This document shows, piece by piece, positions 43,775 through 52,462 of a stretch of 64,000 nucleotides of DNA. Position numbers and translations under genes: made by a program. Origin of the DNA: JAGLOK01 sp963677605 (GTDB taxonomy: Bacteria > Bacillota > Clostridia > Christensenellales > UMGS416); assembly GCA_963677605.2 (NCBI GenBank), contig CAXXDX010000007.1, forward strand, positions 930,001 through 994,000. The letters are read 5' to 3'. Numbering within the stretch: the stretch's first letter is position 1; every line of letters begins with the position of its first letter. Under the pieces are notes generated by a model. The model was not told the origin of the DNA and searched no databases. It saw only the letters and a program-made list of their open reading frames with translations.

Positions 43775-44557
43775 TTATTTACCTGCGGCTATTTGTACCA
43801 TAGCCTGATGGGCAGGATCAACAGCATCGTGTATGTGTGTTTTTGAGTTTAGGAAGTGTATGCATACCTGACCTTCCATTCCGTTTCCGGAAACGGTTTC
43901 ATATCCATGCGGGAATCCGTTTGTGGAGGCTGCGATATATTCTCCGTCCAGCCTTACAACGACTGCGCGCCTGTCCCAGGACCACTCTCCGTCATATGTC
44001 TCAAGGAATTTCTTGGTGTCTGATGCAGTTGCAGGCTCAACATCCGCATGGTTGCTTCCGCCTACTCTTACCATGTAATATGATATTCCGGTTTCAACAT
44101 CCCACACTTTTATCTTTTCGCCGCGCGAAAAACGCGGATATACATAGCTGAACCAATCTTTCAATGCTCCAGTCGGCACAGAAGCGGCGGCCGCAGGCTT
44201 AGGCTCGGGCTTTACAATCTCTTCTACCGGTTTTCTTATTGCTGCGTTGGAAAACAATATTTGAGCAGTTTCAGGGCCTAGTATGCCATCGGCAGGCAGG
44301 CCGTTTACTTCTTGAAAATTGCGAAGAGTTTCTTTTGTGTAAGGGCCGTAGACATTAGTGATTTTATAGTTAAAGTAGCCTAAATCTTTAAGTCTCATCT
44401 GGACCTGAATTGCATAATCGCCTTCATAGCCTTCTTTTATTAAGATATAATCATCGGGTTCATAATTGCCCTCTTCAGCTAAGCCTATTGAAGAAGGGAA
44501 AGAGAATAATGCTATTAAAATTGAAACTGTTATTAATACACCGATTTTTTTTGACAC
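43775..44557 (-). CDS. Secreted peptidoglycan-binding protein with an unclassified C-terminal domain
   Basis: 260 residues, GTG start with GAGGTG upstream. Signal peptide about 1-26. One PG_binding_1 domain (about 40-105; GDYAIQVQMRLKDLGYFNY, VYGPYTKETLRNFQ, LPADGILGPET). A Pro/Ala linker leads to a C-terminal domain (about 130-260) with KVWDVETGISYYMVRVGGSNHADVEP, SWDRRAVVV, STNGFPHGYE and VCIHFLNSKTH. The conserved HFLNSKTH and histidines hint at a metal or catalytic site. I do not recognise the family; it could be an L,D-transpeptidase-unrelated wall enzyme. It has its own promoter. Confidence 0.85.
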   Translation of the reverse strand: MSKKIGVLITVSILIALFSFPSSIGLAEEGNYEPDDYILIKEGYEGDYAIQVQMRLKDLGYFNYKITNVYGPYTKETLRNFQEVNGLPADGILGPETAQILFSNAAIRKPVEEIVKPEPKPAAAASVPTGALKDWFSYVYPRFSRGEKIKVWDVETGISYYMVRVGGSNHADVEPATASDTKKFLETYDGEWSWDRRAVVVRLDGEYIAASTNGFPHGYETVSGNGMEGQVCIHFLNSKTHIHDAVDPAHQAMVQIAAGK

Positions 44558-44583
44558 ATCTGCACCTCAAATACATTAAAGAA

Positions 44584-44612
44584 ATTCTATCATATATTAT
44601 CAAAGCTGTAAA
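44584..44612 (-). promoter_or_regulatory. Promoter of the PG-binding gene
   Basis: On the minus strand TTTACA (44612-44607), a 17-base spacer and TAGAAT (44589-44584), with TG one base upstream of the -10 box. Confidence 0.65.
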
Positions 44613-44680
44613 CCTCATGTAACATTATTTTAACATATCTTTGTAAATATAAGGTAAATAAAGTCTGAATTTTCATCGGG

Positions 44681-44709
44681 TTGAAAAGAAATGTTGCATA
44701 TAATATAAT
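44681..44709 (+). promoter_or_regulatory. Sigma-A promoter for plsX
   Basis: TTGAAA (44681-44686), a 17-base spacer and TATAAT (44704-44709). No FapR-type operator was seen nearby. Confidence 0.7.
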
Positions 44710-44745
44710 TTATAGGCTAAAGCAATGATTAAGCTTGGAGGAATT

Positions 44746-45729
44746 ATGTATAAAATAGCAATAGACGCAATGGGCGGCGACAATGCACCTAATGAAATAA
44801 TAAAAGGTGCACTGGATGCGCAAAAAGAAATAGAGGGAATTGAAGTTGTGCTTTTGGGGCAGAAAGATATCGTTAAAAAGCAAATGGATTTACACACTGA
44901 GAAAGCAGAAATCATCGATTGTCCCGAAGTTATTCACACAGGAGACAAGCCTTTGGTAGCAATCAGAGCTAAAAAAGAATCATCTCTTATAAAGGGACTT
45001 ATGATGGTTAAAGAAGGAACTGCGGATGCATTCGTTTCTGCAGGAAGCACGGGTGCTGTGTTTGCGGGTGCATTATTTAATGTTGGACGCATTAAAGGCG
45101 TTGACAGGCCTGCGCTTGCTGCCATACTTCCCACAAAGAGCGGTAAAACAATTCTGCTTGATATTGGCGCAAATGCTGACTGTAAGGATAAATATCTCAT
45201 TCAGTTTGCAAAAATGGGAAGAACATATATGAAGCTTGTTGAAGGAATTGAAAATCCGACAATGGGACTTATAAATATTGGTACCGAAGAAGAGAAGGGA
45301 AGCGAGCTTTATCGCGAAGTCAATAAAATGATGCGCGAGGACGAATCGCTTAATTTTGTCGGAAACGTCGAGCCGCGCGAGGCGTTAAACGGAGCAGCCG
45401 ATGTTCTGGTTTGCGATGGATTTACAGGCAATGTTCTTCTTAAAACACTGGAAGGCATGGCAGTATATCTGTTTAAAAATATCAAAGAAGAACTCTACAG
45501 AAATATTTTTACCAAGCTTGCAGCAGCAGTTCTTAAAAAAGGCTTCAAAAATGTAAGAGGTAAAATCGATCATAAAGAGTATGGCGGAACACCTCTTCTC
45601 GGAGTTCAGGGATGCGTAATAAAAGCGCATGGATCATCGGATGCATACAGCTTTAAGCGCGCAATTATGCAGGCAGTCAGCTATCTAGATAAAGACATTA
45701 CAAATGTTATAAAAGATACTGTGGAATAA
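44746..45729 (+). CDS. plsX: Phosphate acyltransferase PlsX
   Basis: 327 residues from ATG 44746 (GGAGG just before). PlsX converts acyl-ACP and phosphate to acyl-phosphate, the first step of phosphatidic acid synthesis in Firmicutes. The start IAIDAMGGDNAPNEI, the SAGSTGAVFAGALF motif, LLDIGANADC and CDGFTGNVLLKTLEG are classic. Companion genes acpP and rnc follow. The usual upstream partners rpmF and DUF177 are absent from the window. Confidence 0.97.
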   Translation: MYKIAIDAMGGDNAPNEIIKGALDAQKEIEGIEVVLLGQKDIVKKQMDLHTEKAEIIDCPEVIHTGDKPLVAIRAKKESSLIKGLMMVKEGTADAFVSAGSTGAVFAGALFNVGRIKGVDRPALAAILPTKSGKTILLDIGANADCKDKYLIQFAKMGRTYMKLVEGIENPTMGLINIGTEEEKGSELYREVNKMMREDESLNFVGNVEPREALNGAADVLVCDGFTGNVLLKTLEGMAVYLFKNIKEELYRNIFTKLAAAVLKKGFKNVRGKIDHKEYGGTPLLGVQGCVIKAHGSSDAYSFKRAIMQAVSYLDKDITNVIKDTVE

Positions 45730-45742
45730 TAAAGATTCAATA

Positions 45743-45771
45743 TTGTGTGATTATACATGTACTGATATAAT
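45743..45771 (+). promoter_or_regulatory. Promoter for acpP and rnc
   Basis: TTGTGT (45743-45748), a 17-base spacer and TATAAT (45766-45771). Confidence 0.55.
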
Positions 45772-45807
45772 ATAAAAGAATTTATTTTAAACTACTTGGA
45801 GGACGTT

Positions 45808-46038
45808 ATGGTATTAGATACAGTAAAAGAAGTTATTGCAGATCAGCTCGAATTGGATGTAAACGATATTACTCGCGAATCATCACTGACAGAAGATCTT
45901 AAAGCGGATTCGGTTGATGTTGTTGGAATTATAATGAAGCTTGAAGCAGAATTCGGACTTGAATTCCCGTATGAAGAGCTTGAAAGTATAGCTACAGTCG
46001 GCGACGCAGTAGACTTTATCGAAGCAAACAAAGCTTAA
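45808..46038 (+). CDS. acpP: Acyl carrier protein
   Basis: 76 residues from ATG 45808 (GGAGG just before; TTG 45796 lies in the ribosome site). The phosphopantetheine site is the serine in LKADSVDVVGIIMKLE, replacing the usual DSLD by DSVD. The four-helix pattern is complete (VADQLELDVNDI-type start, IATVGDAVDFIEANK end). It lies between plsX and rnc, so it is probably the fatty-acid synthesis ACP. An NRPS carrier role cannot be excluded but is not needed. Confidence 0.95.
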   Translation: MVLDTVKEVIADQLELDVNDITRESSLTEDLKADSVDVVGIIMKLEAEFGLEFPYEELESIATVGDAVDFIEANKA

Positions 46039-46070
46039 TAGGAACTAATAAATAATAACTTTGATTTATT

Positions 46071-46109
46071 GCAGCTTAAATCATAGATTATGTCTATGGT
46101 TTAAGTTGC
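46071..46109 (+). promoter_or_regulatory. Long hairpin in the rnc leader, candidate RNase III self-cleavage site
   Basis: GCAGCTTAAATCATAGA (46071-46087) pairs with TCTATGGTTTAAGTTGC (46093-46109): 17 continuous pairs with two G-T wobbles around TTATG. There is no T-run after it and it ends 11 bases before the rnc ribosome site. It resembles double-stranded leaders by which RNase III controls its own mRNA in other bacteria. Confidence 0.5.
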
Positions 46110-46132
46110 GTATCATTTATAGGAGCCATTTT

Positions 46133-46834
46133 TTGAACAACCTCAACAAGTTTCAAAACTTAAGCCAAAAGATAGGATATGAGTTTAAAGACATATCATA
46201 TCTTGAGCGTGCCTTAACACATTCTTCATCGCTTCCGGAAGGACTGGGAAAGATATCGTATGAAAGGCTTGAATATCTTGGTGATGCAGTTTTGGAGCTG
46301 TTGGTTACAAGGCTTTTGTTTTTGTCGTATTCCAAGGCTAATGAAGGGCAGATGACAAGGATACGCGCAGCGGTTGTTTCGGAGACACCACTATCGGAGA
46401 TTGCAGACTCTTTGGAATTGGGACAATATCTTATATTAAGCCACGGTATGGACAAATCCGGAGGAAGAAAGCTTCCTTCAATATTATCCGATGTGGTTGA
46501 GGCTATAATAGGTGCGGTATATCTTGACGGTGGTATCGAAAACGCAGAAAAATTTATTATGCCCTATATTTTGCCTAAAATTGAGGTAGCTTACAAACAA
46601 GGCTTTAAAAGAGACTACAAAACGCGTTTGCAGGAATATCTTCAAAGAGACGGAAACATCGCAATCCGTTACAAAACAGAAGCTGACGACGGACCGCCGC
46701 ATGACAAATCTTTTTATACGACAGTTTATGCTGACGGAGAGTCTCTGGGCACCGGAGTGGGCAAAAGCAAAAAGAGCTCGCAGCAGCAGGCTGCAAAGGA
46801 TGCTCTTATTAGATTTGGCATTTTAAAGAAATAA
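46133..46834 (+). CDS. rnc: Ribonuclease III
   Basis: 233 residues from TTG 46133; AGGAG (46121-46125) lies before it and the length then matches the family. Cuts double-stranded RNA in rRNA and mRNA processing. The signature ERLEYLGDAVLELL is near residue 43 and the catalytic acidic residues recur in LSDVVEAIIGAVYLDGG. The dsRNA-binding domain (about 160-230) has YKTRLQEYLQRDG and KSKKSSQQQAAKDAL. It stands between acpP and smc, as in Bacillus. Confidence 0.96.
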   Translation: MNNLNKFQNLSQKIGYEFKDISYLERALTHSSSLPEGLGKISYERLEYLGDAVLELLVTRLLFLSYSKANEGQMTRIRAAVVSETPLSEIADSLELGQYLILSHGMDKSGGRKLPSILSDVVEAIIGAVYLDGGIENAEKFIMPYILPKIEVAYKQGFKRDYKTRLQEYLQRDGNIAIRYKTEADDGPPHDKSFYTTVYADGESLGTGVGKSKKSSQQQAAKDALIRFGILKK

Positions 46835-46862
46835 ACTCTCCTTTTTTTCATTTTTTTACTCT

Positions 46863-46892
46863 TTGATATTTATCTTTGATGAAATATATAGT
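46863..46892 (+). promoter_or_regulatory. Possible promoter for smc
   Basis: TTGATA (46863-46868), an 18-base spacer and TATAGT (46887-46892). A palindrome ACTATATATAGT lies at 46913-46924. Confidence 0.4.
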
Positions 46893-46962
46893 ATACTCTT
46901 ATTGCTGTAAACACTATATATAGTATTTACAATATATTGTTTAGAAGTTAAGAGGGTTAGAA

Positions 46963-49900
46963 TTGCATTTAAAAAAATTGGAGCTTTACGGCTTTAAATC
47001 ATTTGCTGATAAAGTGGAAATCGAATTTGACAAGGGTATAACCGGAGTTGTTGGGCCAAACGGAAGCGGCAAAAGCAACATTGGCGATGCCATGCGCTGG
47101 GTGCTTGGCGAAAGCTCAGCCAGAAGTCTGCGCGGCTCAAAGATGGAAGATATCATATTTAACGGCGCACAGAAACGCAATCCTTTGGGGTGGTGTGAAG
47201 TGACGCTTATTTTTGACAATGAAGACGGCGAACTTCCAATAGAATATAACGAAGTGGCGGTATCAAGACGCGTGTACAGAAATGGTGAAGGTGAGTACCT
47301 GATTAACCGTTCAGCATGCCGCAGAAAAGACATTATAGAGCTTTTCCGCGATACGGGAATCGGCCGAGAGGGATATTCTATCATAGGTCAGGGCAGGATA
47401 GCTGACATGCTAAGCCACAAGCCTGAAGAGCGAAGAGATGTATTCCATGAAGCAGCAGGCATCATGAAATACCGCGCGCGCCGCGATGAAGCACAGAGAA
47501 GGCTTGATTCCACACGCAATAATATTCAGCGTCTATATGACATAATGGAAGAGATGGAACGTCAGCTTGGTCCGCTAAAAAGGCAGAGCAAAAATGCAAG
47601 GCGCTATATTGAGATATCTGAAAAGCTTAAGGAACTTGAAATAAACCAGTTCCTGGTCAGCTTTGAAAAACTAAACAGCGATGCTCAAAACGCTGAACAG
47701 GAAATTAAGAATATCGATGAGATGGCGGAGCTTGAAGAAGGCACAAACACCTCTAACCAAGAAGAATGCGAAAAGCTAGAAAATCTTATTGGCGAGCATG
47801 AGAGAGAAGTCGGCAGAATACGATATGACATAGAAACTCTTAATGAGAGGCTGAATTATTACTCAGGACAGCAGCTTGTTATGAAAGAGCGTCTTACTTA
47901 CGCTCAGATGGAGCAAAAACGTCTTGTTGATGAAATCGAGCACGATGAAAACCGCATATTGGAGCTTCAAAGAGAAGCAAATGAGCTTCAGGAAGCACTT
48001 GACGGAAATGGCGACGGACACCAGAATCTCAAGCAAGATATCGAAGAGATAAAAGAACGTATCGCAAAGATTGATGCGGAGGTAAAAACACGCCAGAGCA
48101 GTATTGATGAAAAGAAAAGCGAGATGATGAGCGGGCTTCAGATGATGGCGGATATTGGTTCATCATCAGGTAGGCTTGAGGCGATGATCGAGTCATACTC
48201 GTCACGAAGAAAAGAGATTGAAGATGCTCTGGAGTTCGAGCTCCGTCAAAAAGAGATAAACAACGATGTCGGCGGTGAACTTGAACAGGAAGTTCTTAAG
48301 CTTTCAAGGATAATCGAAAGCCTTAACAATAAAACCGAAAGCCACACTGCTACTCGAAACGAGCTTCGTATAATGCGTCAGGAGCTGGAAGAGGAACTGC
48401 AGAAAAAGCGGGACAGACAGAGAAACATCGAAACTCGCATGCAGCTTATAGATACTCTAATAAACGATTATGAAGGCTTCAGCAACACAGTAAAATTCCT
48501 GCTTTCTCATGACAGGGCAAATGAGTTAATATCTGGTGTTGTTGCTGATATAATTGATGTGCCCAATGAATATGTGAGTGCAGTTGAGCGCGCACTTGGC
48601 GGTGCGATGCAAAATATCGTAACCGAATCCGATTACGAAGCAAAACAACTTATAAAGATATTGAGACAAAACCGCGCTGGCAGAGCGACATTTTTGCCGA
48701 TAAGCGCGATACGCGGACGCGACCTGAAACCGCATGAGCGTGACCTTTTGGACATGCCGGGCTGTTTGGGAGTGGCAGCTGAACTTATATATTATGATGA
48801 TAAATACGAAGAGATAATGTATTCTCTTCTTGGCCGCACGCTTATCTGTGAAGATTTGGACGTGGCTGTTGAGCTTGCCAAAAAAGTGAATCATTCCTGT
48901 AAGTTTGTGACGCTAAAAGGCGATGTTGTAAATCCCGGGGGTTCGATGAGCGGCGGTTCAAGAGGCGCAAAAGAGTCATCGCTTATTGGAAGACGAAGCC
49001 AGCTGGAAGAGCTCCGTGAGCTGCTGATTGCTGCCAAAAAGGAAGCGGAAAGCGCACAAAAGCTACTAAATGCTACAAATGAAAAAATGCAGCAACAGCG
49101 CATTCAGATGGACAAAGACATAGCTGAGCTTAACGAAGCAAGAGTTGTTTTTGCCCGTGAGAACGAGCGATATGACAAGTTTAAAACAGCTCGTGACGAT
49201 AATATTAATAAAATTAGCGAACTTAACTTACAGCTTGAAAAGATTGACCAGAATATTGAGGATGCAAAAGGTGATATTGAATCCATAAACAATAAATCGC
49301 AGGATGCTAAGTTCAAGGAAACCGTGTCCCGTGAGGAGATCGCGAAAGCTCAGGCGCAGGTAAACAGGCTTCTTGAAGATCAGGATGAAATGCAGAACCA
49401 TCTGGAAAGCCTTATTGCACTCAGCGCTGACGATGAAAAAGAGCGTGCAACAGCAAAGGAACGAATCTCATGGCTGCATGATGAAACTGAAAGATTGAAA
49501 CAATCAATCCAACAGAAAAAAGAGCAGCATCAGAAAAATGAGGAAGACTCAAAAACCCAGAAGGACAATCTGGATACTGCCAGTCAGTCTGCAGGCGATG
49601 AAAAAGAACAGATTGCATCGCTTAATGAAGAGCTGAAAGCGAAACTTCATTGGCTAGAAACAAAACGGGAAAGCCTGAAATCACTACAAAGCCTGCTTAC
49701 TGTATCACAGAAAAGACAGATTGAATTAAGCGAGCAGAAGCATTCATTTCAGATGAAACTGGAGCGTGCAAATCTTGAGCTGGAGCGCATACAAAACCGC
49801 ATTTGGGATTTTTACGAGCTGACTTATCAGGGAACGCTTGAGTTTAAAAATCCGGATGTTGATTTGACTGACGCACATGAAGAGATAGAAAAAATGCGCA

Positions 49901-50517
49901 GACAGATTAAGGCTATGGGAGCGGTAAACGTTAACGCTGTAAGTGAATATGCAGAGCTTCATGAGCGCTATACTGAGCATAAGACTCAGCATGATGATCT
50001 GGTTGAAGCTGAAGAAGATCTTATAAAGGTTATTAAGGATTTAAACAAACAAATGAAGGAAAAATTCCTTACAGAGTTTGAGAAATTGAACGAATACTTC
50101 GCACAAAACTTCACTGCATTGTTTGGAGGCGGAAGAGCGTTTCTATCATTAGATGATGAAGAGGATGTTCTAAACAGCGGTATAGTCATTGAGGCTCAGC
50201 CTCCGGGAAAGAAACTTCAGATGCTTTCACTGCTTTCAGGTGGAGAAAGAGCACTGACTGCAGCTGCTATACTGTTTGCAATGCTGAAACACAGGCCGTC
50301 GCCTTTTTGCTTGCTGGATGAGATAGAGGCTGCGTTGGATGAGGCAAATCTGCATCACTTTACGGATTTCCTGAAGACATATTCCGAAGAAACGCAGTTT
50401 GTGGTTATCACCCACAGAAGGCCGACTATGGAATCCTGTGACGTTCTCTACGGCGTCACTATGGAGGAAAAGGGTGTCAGCAAGATGATATCTGTAAAGA
50501 TTGCGGATTATAACTGA
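46963..50517 (+). CDS. smc: Chromosome segregation protein SMC
   Basis: 1184 residues, TTG start with GAGGG upstream. SMC dimers organise and segregate the chromosome with ScpA and ScpB. Walker A GPNGSGKSN is near residue 33. Two long coiled coils (about 170-500 and 680-1010) flank the hinge (about 515-670; LISGVVADIIDVPNEYVSAV, GGAMQNIV, NPGGSMSGGS). The C-terminal head carries the LSGGERALTAAAILFA signature and the Walker B FCLLDEIEAALDEANL. It stands between rnc and ftsY as usual, with one extra membrane-protein gene inserted. Confidence 0.98.
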   Translation: MHLKKLELYGFKSFADKVEIEFDKGITGVVGPNGSGKSNIGDAMRWVLGESSARSLRGSKMEDIIFNGAQKRNPLGWCEVTLIFDNEDGELPIEYNEVAVSRRVYRNGEGEYLINRSACRRKDIIELFRDTGIGREGYSIIGQGRIADMLSHKPEERRDVFHEAAGIMKYRARRDEAQRRLDSTRNNIQRLYDIMEEMERQLGPLKRQSKNARRYIEISEKLKELEINQFLVSFEKLNSDAQNAEQEIKNIDEMAELEEGTNTSNQEECEKLENLIGEHEREVGRIRYDIETLNERLNYYSGQQLVMKERLTYAQMEQKRLVDEIEHDENRILELQREANELQEALDGNGDGHQNLKQDIEEIKERIAKIDAEVKTRQSSIDEKKSEMMSGLQMMADIGSSSGRLEAMIESYSSRRKEIEDALEFELRQKEINNDVGGELEQEVLKLSRIIESLNNKTESHTATRNELRIMRQELEEELQKKRDRQRNIETRMQLIDTLINDYEGFSNTVKFLLSHDRANELISGVVADIIDVPNEYVSAVERALGGAMQNIVTESDYEAKQLIKILRQNRAGRATFLPISAIRGRDLKPHERDLLDMPGCLGVAAELIYYDDKYEEIMYSLLGRTLICEDLDVAVELAKKVNHSCKFVTLKGDVVNPGGSMSGGSRGAKESSLIGRRSQLEELRELLIAAKKEAESAQKLLNATNEKMQQQRIQMDKDIAELNEARVVFARENERYDKFKTARDDNINKISELNLQLEKIDQNIEDAKGDIESINNKSQDAKFKETVSREEIAKAQAQVNRLLEDQDEMQNHLESLIALSADDEKERATAKERISWLHDETERLKQSIQQKKEQHQKNEEDSKTQKDNLDTASQSAGDEKEQIASLNEELKAKLHWLETKRESLKSLQSLLTVSQKRQIELSEQKHSFQMKLERANLELERIQNRIWDFYELTYQGTLEFKNPDVDLTDAHEEIEKMRRQIKAMGAVNVNAVSEYAELHERYTEHKTQHDDLVEAEEDLIKVIKDLNKQMKEKFLTEFEKLNEYFAQNFTALFGGGRAFLSLDDEEDVLNSGIVIEAQPPGKKLQMLSLLSGGERALTAAAILFAMLKHRPSPFCLLDEIEAALDEANLHHFTDFLKTYSEETQFVVITHRRPTMESCDVLYGVTMEEKGVSKMISVKIADYN

Positions 50518-50550
50518 CATTTAGTTTAAACAAAAATAAATATACACCAT

Positions 50551-50579
50551 AAAACTCACGGCACTTGTCTGTGAGTTTT
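50551..50579 (+). terminator. Intrinsic terminator after smc
   Basis: AAAACTCACG (50551-50560) pairs with TGTGAGTTTT (50570-50579). Confidence 0.65.
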
Positions 50580-50601
50580 GCTTAGCTGCGAAAGAATTGC
50601 C

Positions 50602-50629
50602 TTGACTATATGGTTAAATATAGTATAAT
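50602..50629 (+). promoter_or_regulatory. Promoter of the membrane-protein gene between smc and ftsY
   Basis: TTGACT (50602-50607), a 16-base spacer and TATAAT (50624-50629). The predicted RNA start is about three bases before the ATG. Confidence 0.7.
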
Positions 50630-50638
50630 TCCAGTATT

Positions 50639-51352
50639 ATGCAAATTTTTAATGATAAACAAAACAAATTTATGGGCAAGTTAATCTTGCTGATGGGGAT
50701 TTATATTATAATATCAGCACTTCCCATTGCTTATTGGCAGAGCTTTATACTTGAACATTATCCACATAAGTACGAGTTATTCAAAGATACTATTGTAAGA
50801 TACTCATGGATAAAGAATATACTAATAGCAGTTTTGCGTTTTGGTGTTATATTTTGTTTTATTAAGCTTCGTGAAACAAAAGACACAAAAAAAATATATC
50901 GAATACTTATGTGGACAGAAATTGGACTGACTGTCTTTTCGTATGTTTATTCAGGTGTAATAACAAGCATTGCACGGTCATCTGCTTATTTAATGAATTC
51001 AGGCAGAGATAATATAAAATTACTAAACTCAATTTCTCAAATATTATATTATCTAACAGTATTTTTGCCTTTGCCGATATACATTTCAATTTTAATAAAA
51101 GAAAAGCTAAAGTACAATTGGATGGTTATAGGTAATTTAACTTCAATTATTCTTTCTATAATTAGTATAATAATATTGAAGGTAAGGAATTCAATGATGC
51201 TTTCTGTGGATATGTTTGAAAAAAACTACCCGTTGCTTTCCATATTTGCAGATAACAATGTTCTTAGGATATTGAGAGGCTACTTATGGATAATAGGAAT
51301 CATTGTGATGGTGATAATCTATAAACAAAACAATTTAAAAAATAAAGAGTAG
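50639..51352 (+). CDS. Multi-pass membrane protein of unknown function
   Basis: 237 residues with about six membrane helices (near 16-33, 60-80, 92-110, 135-153, 163-182 and 212-230). I do not recognise a family. It is inserted between smc and ftsY, which are normally neighbours, and is flanked by two strong terminators with its own promoter. The segment looks more AT-rich than the genes around it, which may mean recent acquisition. The ATG at 50639 sits at the predicted RNA start with no ribosome site, so the mRNA may be leaderless; ATG 50672 is an alternative. Confidence 0.75.
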   Translation: MQIFNDKQNKFMGKLILLMGIYIIISALPIAYWQSFILEHYPHKYELFKDTIVRYSWIKNILIAVLRFGVIFCFIKLRETKDTKKIYRILMWTEIGLTVFSYVYSGVITSIARSSAYLMNSGRDNIKLLNSISQILYYLTVFLPLPIYISILIKEKLKYNWMVIGNLTSIILSIISIIILKVRNSMMLSVDMFEKNYPLLSIFADNNVLRILRGYLWIIGIIVMVIIYKQNNLKNKE

Positions 51353-51357
51353 ATAGA

Positions 51358-51390
51358 AGGATAATCTCGGGTTGAGATTATCCTTTTTTT
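51358..51390 (+). terminator. Strong intrinsic terminator
   Basis: AGGATAATCTC (51358-51368), loop GGGTT, GAGATTATCCT (51374-51384), then seven T in all. Confidence 0.9.
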
Positions 51391-51429
51391 CGTTTATCAT
51401 ATTTATACAATAAATATGTGAGGAACAAT

Positions 51430-52329
51430 ATGCCGTCATTTTTATCAAAACTTAAAGACAGACTAAAAAAGACTCAGGATGCCATCTCATCACGTGTAGA
51501 TGACCTCTTAAAATATTATAAAGACATCGATGATGAATTTTTCGAAGAGTTGGAAGAAATATTAATCGCAGCCGATATGGGAGTCGATTTATCGCTGGAG
51601 ATAGTTTCTGATGTGAAAGAGGAGATCAAGCGCCAAAAGACAGGCGATGTAGATGCCATACATGAGATACTGCGCAAAGAGATTGCAGGCAAGATGGACA
51701 CACCATATGAGGAAGTAAAATCTCCTGCCGTTATTTTAATGGTTGGAGTAAACGGAACGGGAAAGACAACGACATCGGCAAAGCTTGCTGCGCTTTACAA
51801 ATCGCAGGGCAAAAGTGTGATGCTGTGCGCGGCGGATACTTTCCGCGCAGCGGCAATCGAACAGCTTACAACTTGGGCGGAGCGTGTGGATGTTCCGATA
51901 ATTGCGCAGGGCGAAGGTGCGGATCCCGCGGCAGTTGTACATGATGCTATTGGAGCTGCCAAGGCAAGGAACACCGATATATTAATCTGCGACACAGCGG
52001 GAAGACTTCACAACAAGAAAAACCTGATGAACGAGCTTGAAAAGATAGGCCGCATTGCAACAAAGAACTGGCCTGAAGCCAATATTTACGCTTATCTTGT
52101 GATAGATGCCACAACCGGGCAGAATGCTCTTATGCAGGTAAAGCTATTTTCCGAGACTTGTGATGTATCGGGAATAGTTGTCACAAAGCTTGACGGAACT
52201 GCAAAAGGCGGCGCTATAGTAGCTGCGAGGAAGATGACAAGCCTTCCGGTAGTATACATTGGTGTCGGTGAAGGAGTGGATGACCTTCTGCCGTTTGACG
52301 CTAATGATTTTGCAGGTGCGATAATCTGA
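51430..52329 (+). CDS. ftsY: Signal recognition particle receptor FtsY
   Basis: 299 residues from ATG 51430 (GAGGA upstream; GTG 51418 is a weaker start). SRP receptor GTPase at the membrane. N domain about 1-95; G domain with G1 VGVNGTGKTTTSAKL, DTAGRLHNKK (G3) and TKLDGTAKGG (G4), ending GVGEGVDDLLPFD. It lacks a long acidic A domain, as in most Firmicutes. The protein partner Ffh is encoded 470 bases downstream. Confidence 0.97.
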   Translation: MPSFLSKLKDRLKKTQDAISSRVDDLLKYYKDIDDEFFEELEEILIAADMGVDLSLEIVSDVKEEIKRQKTGDVDAIHEILRKEIAGKMDTPYEEVKSPAVILMVGVNGTGKTTTSAKLAALYKSQGKSVMLCAADTFRAAAIEQLTTWAERVDVPIIAQGEGADPAAVVHDAIGAAKARNTDILICDTAGRLHNKKNLMNELEKIGRIATKNWPEANIYAYLVIDATTGQNALMQVKLFSETCDVSGIVVTKLDGTAKGGAIVAARKMTSLPVVYIGVGEGVDDLLPFDANDFAGAII

Positions 52330-52362
52330 TTTGTTATCAAAATTAAGTATGAATGTTTGAAG

Positions 52363-52398
52363 AAAAAAGTGTAAAGCAAAAATGCTTGACACTTTTTT
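52363..52398 (+). terminator. Terminator of ftsY that contains the next promoter's -35 box
   Basis: AAAAAAGTGT (52363-52372) and AAGCA pair with TGCTT and ACACTTTTTT (52389-52398) around AAAA, with one mismatch. TTGACA of the ylxM promoter lies within the 3' arm. Confidence 0.7.
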
Positions 52399-52413
52399 AT
52401 TTGTGTGTATAAT
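52386..52413 (+). promoter_or_regulatory. Promoter of ylxM-ffh
   Basis: TTGACA (52386-52391), a 16-base spacer and TATAAT (52408-52413). AGTGTAA(A/G)GC repeats occur at 52368, 52414 and 52426, the last two just after the -10 box. Confidence 0.75.
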
Positions 52414-52462
52414 AGTGTAAGGCTTAGTGTAAAGCACAATAACTTGACAAGGGCGTGAAGCA

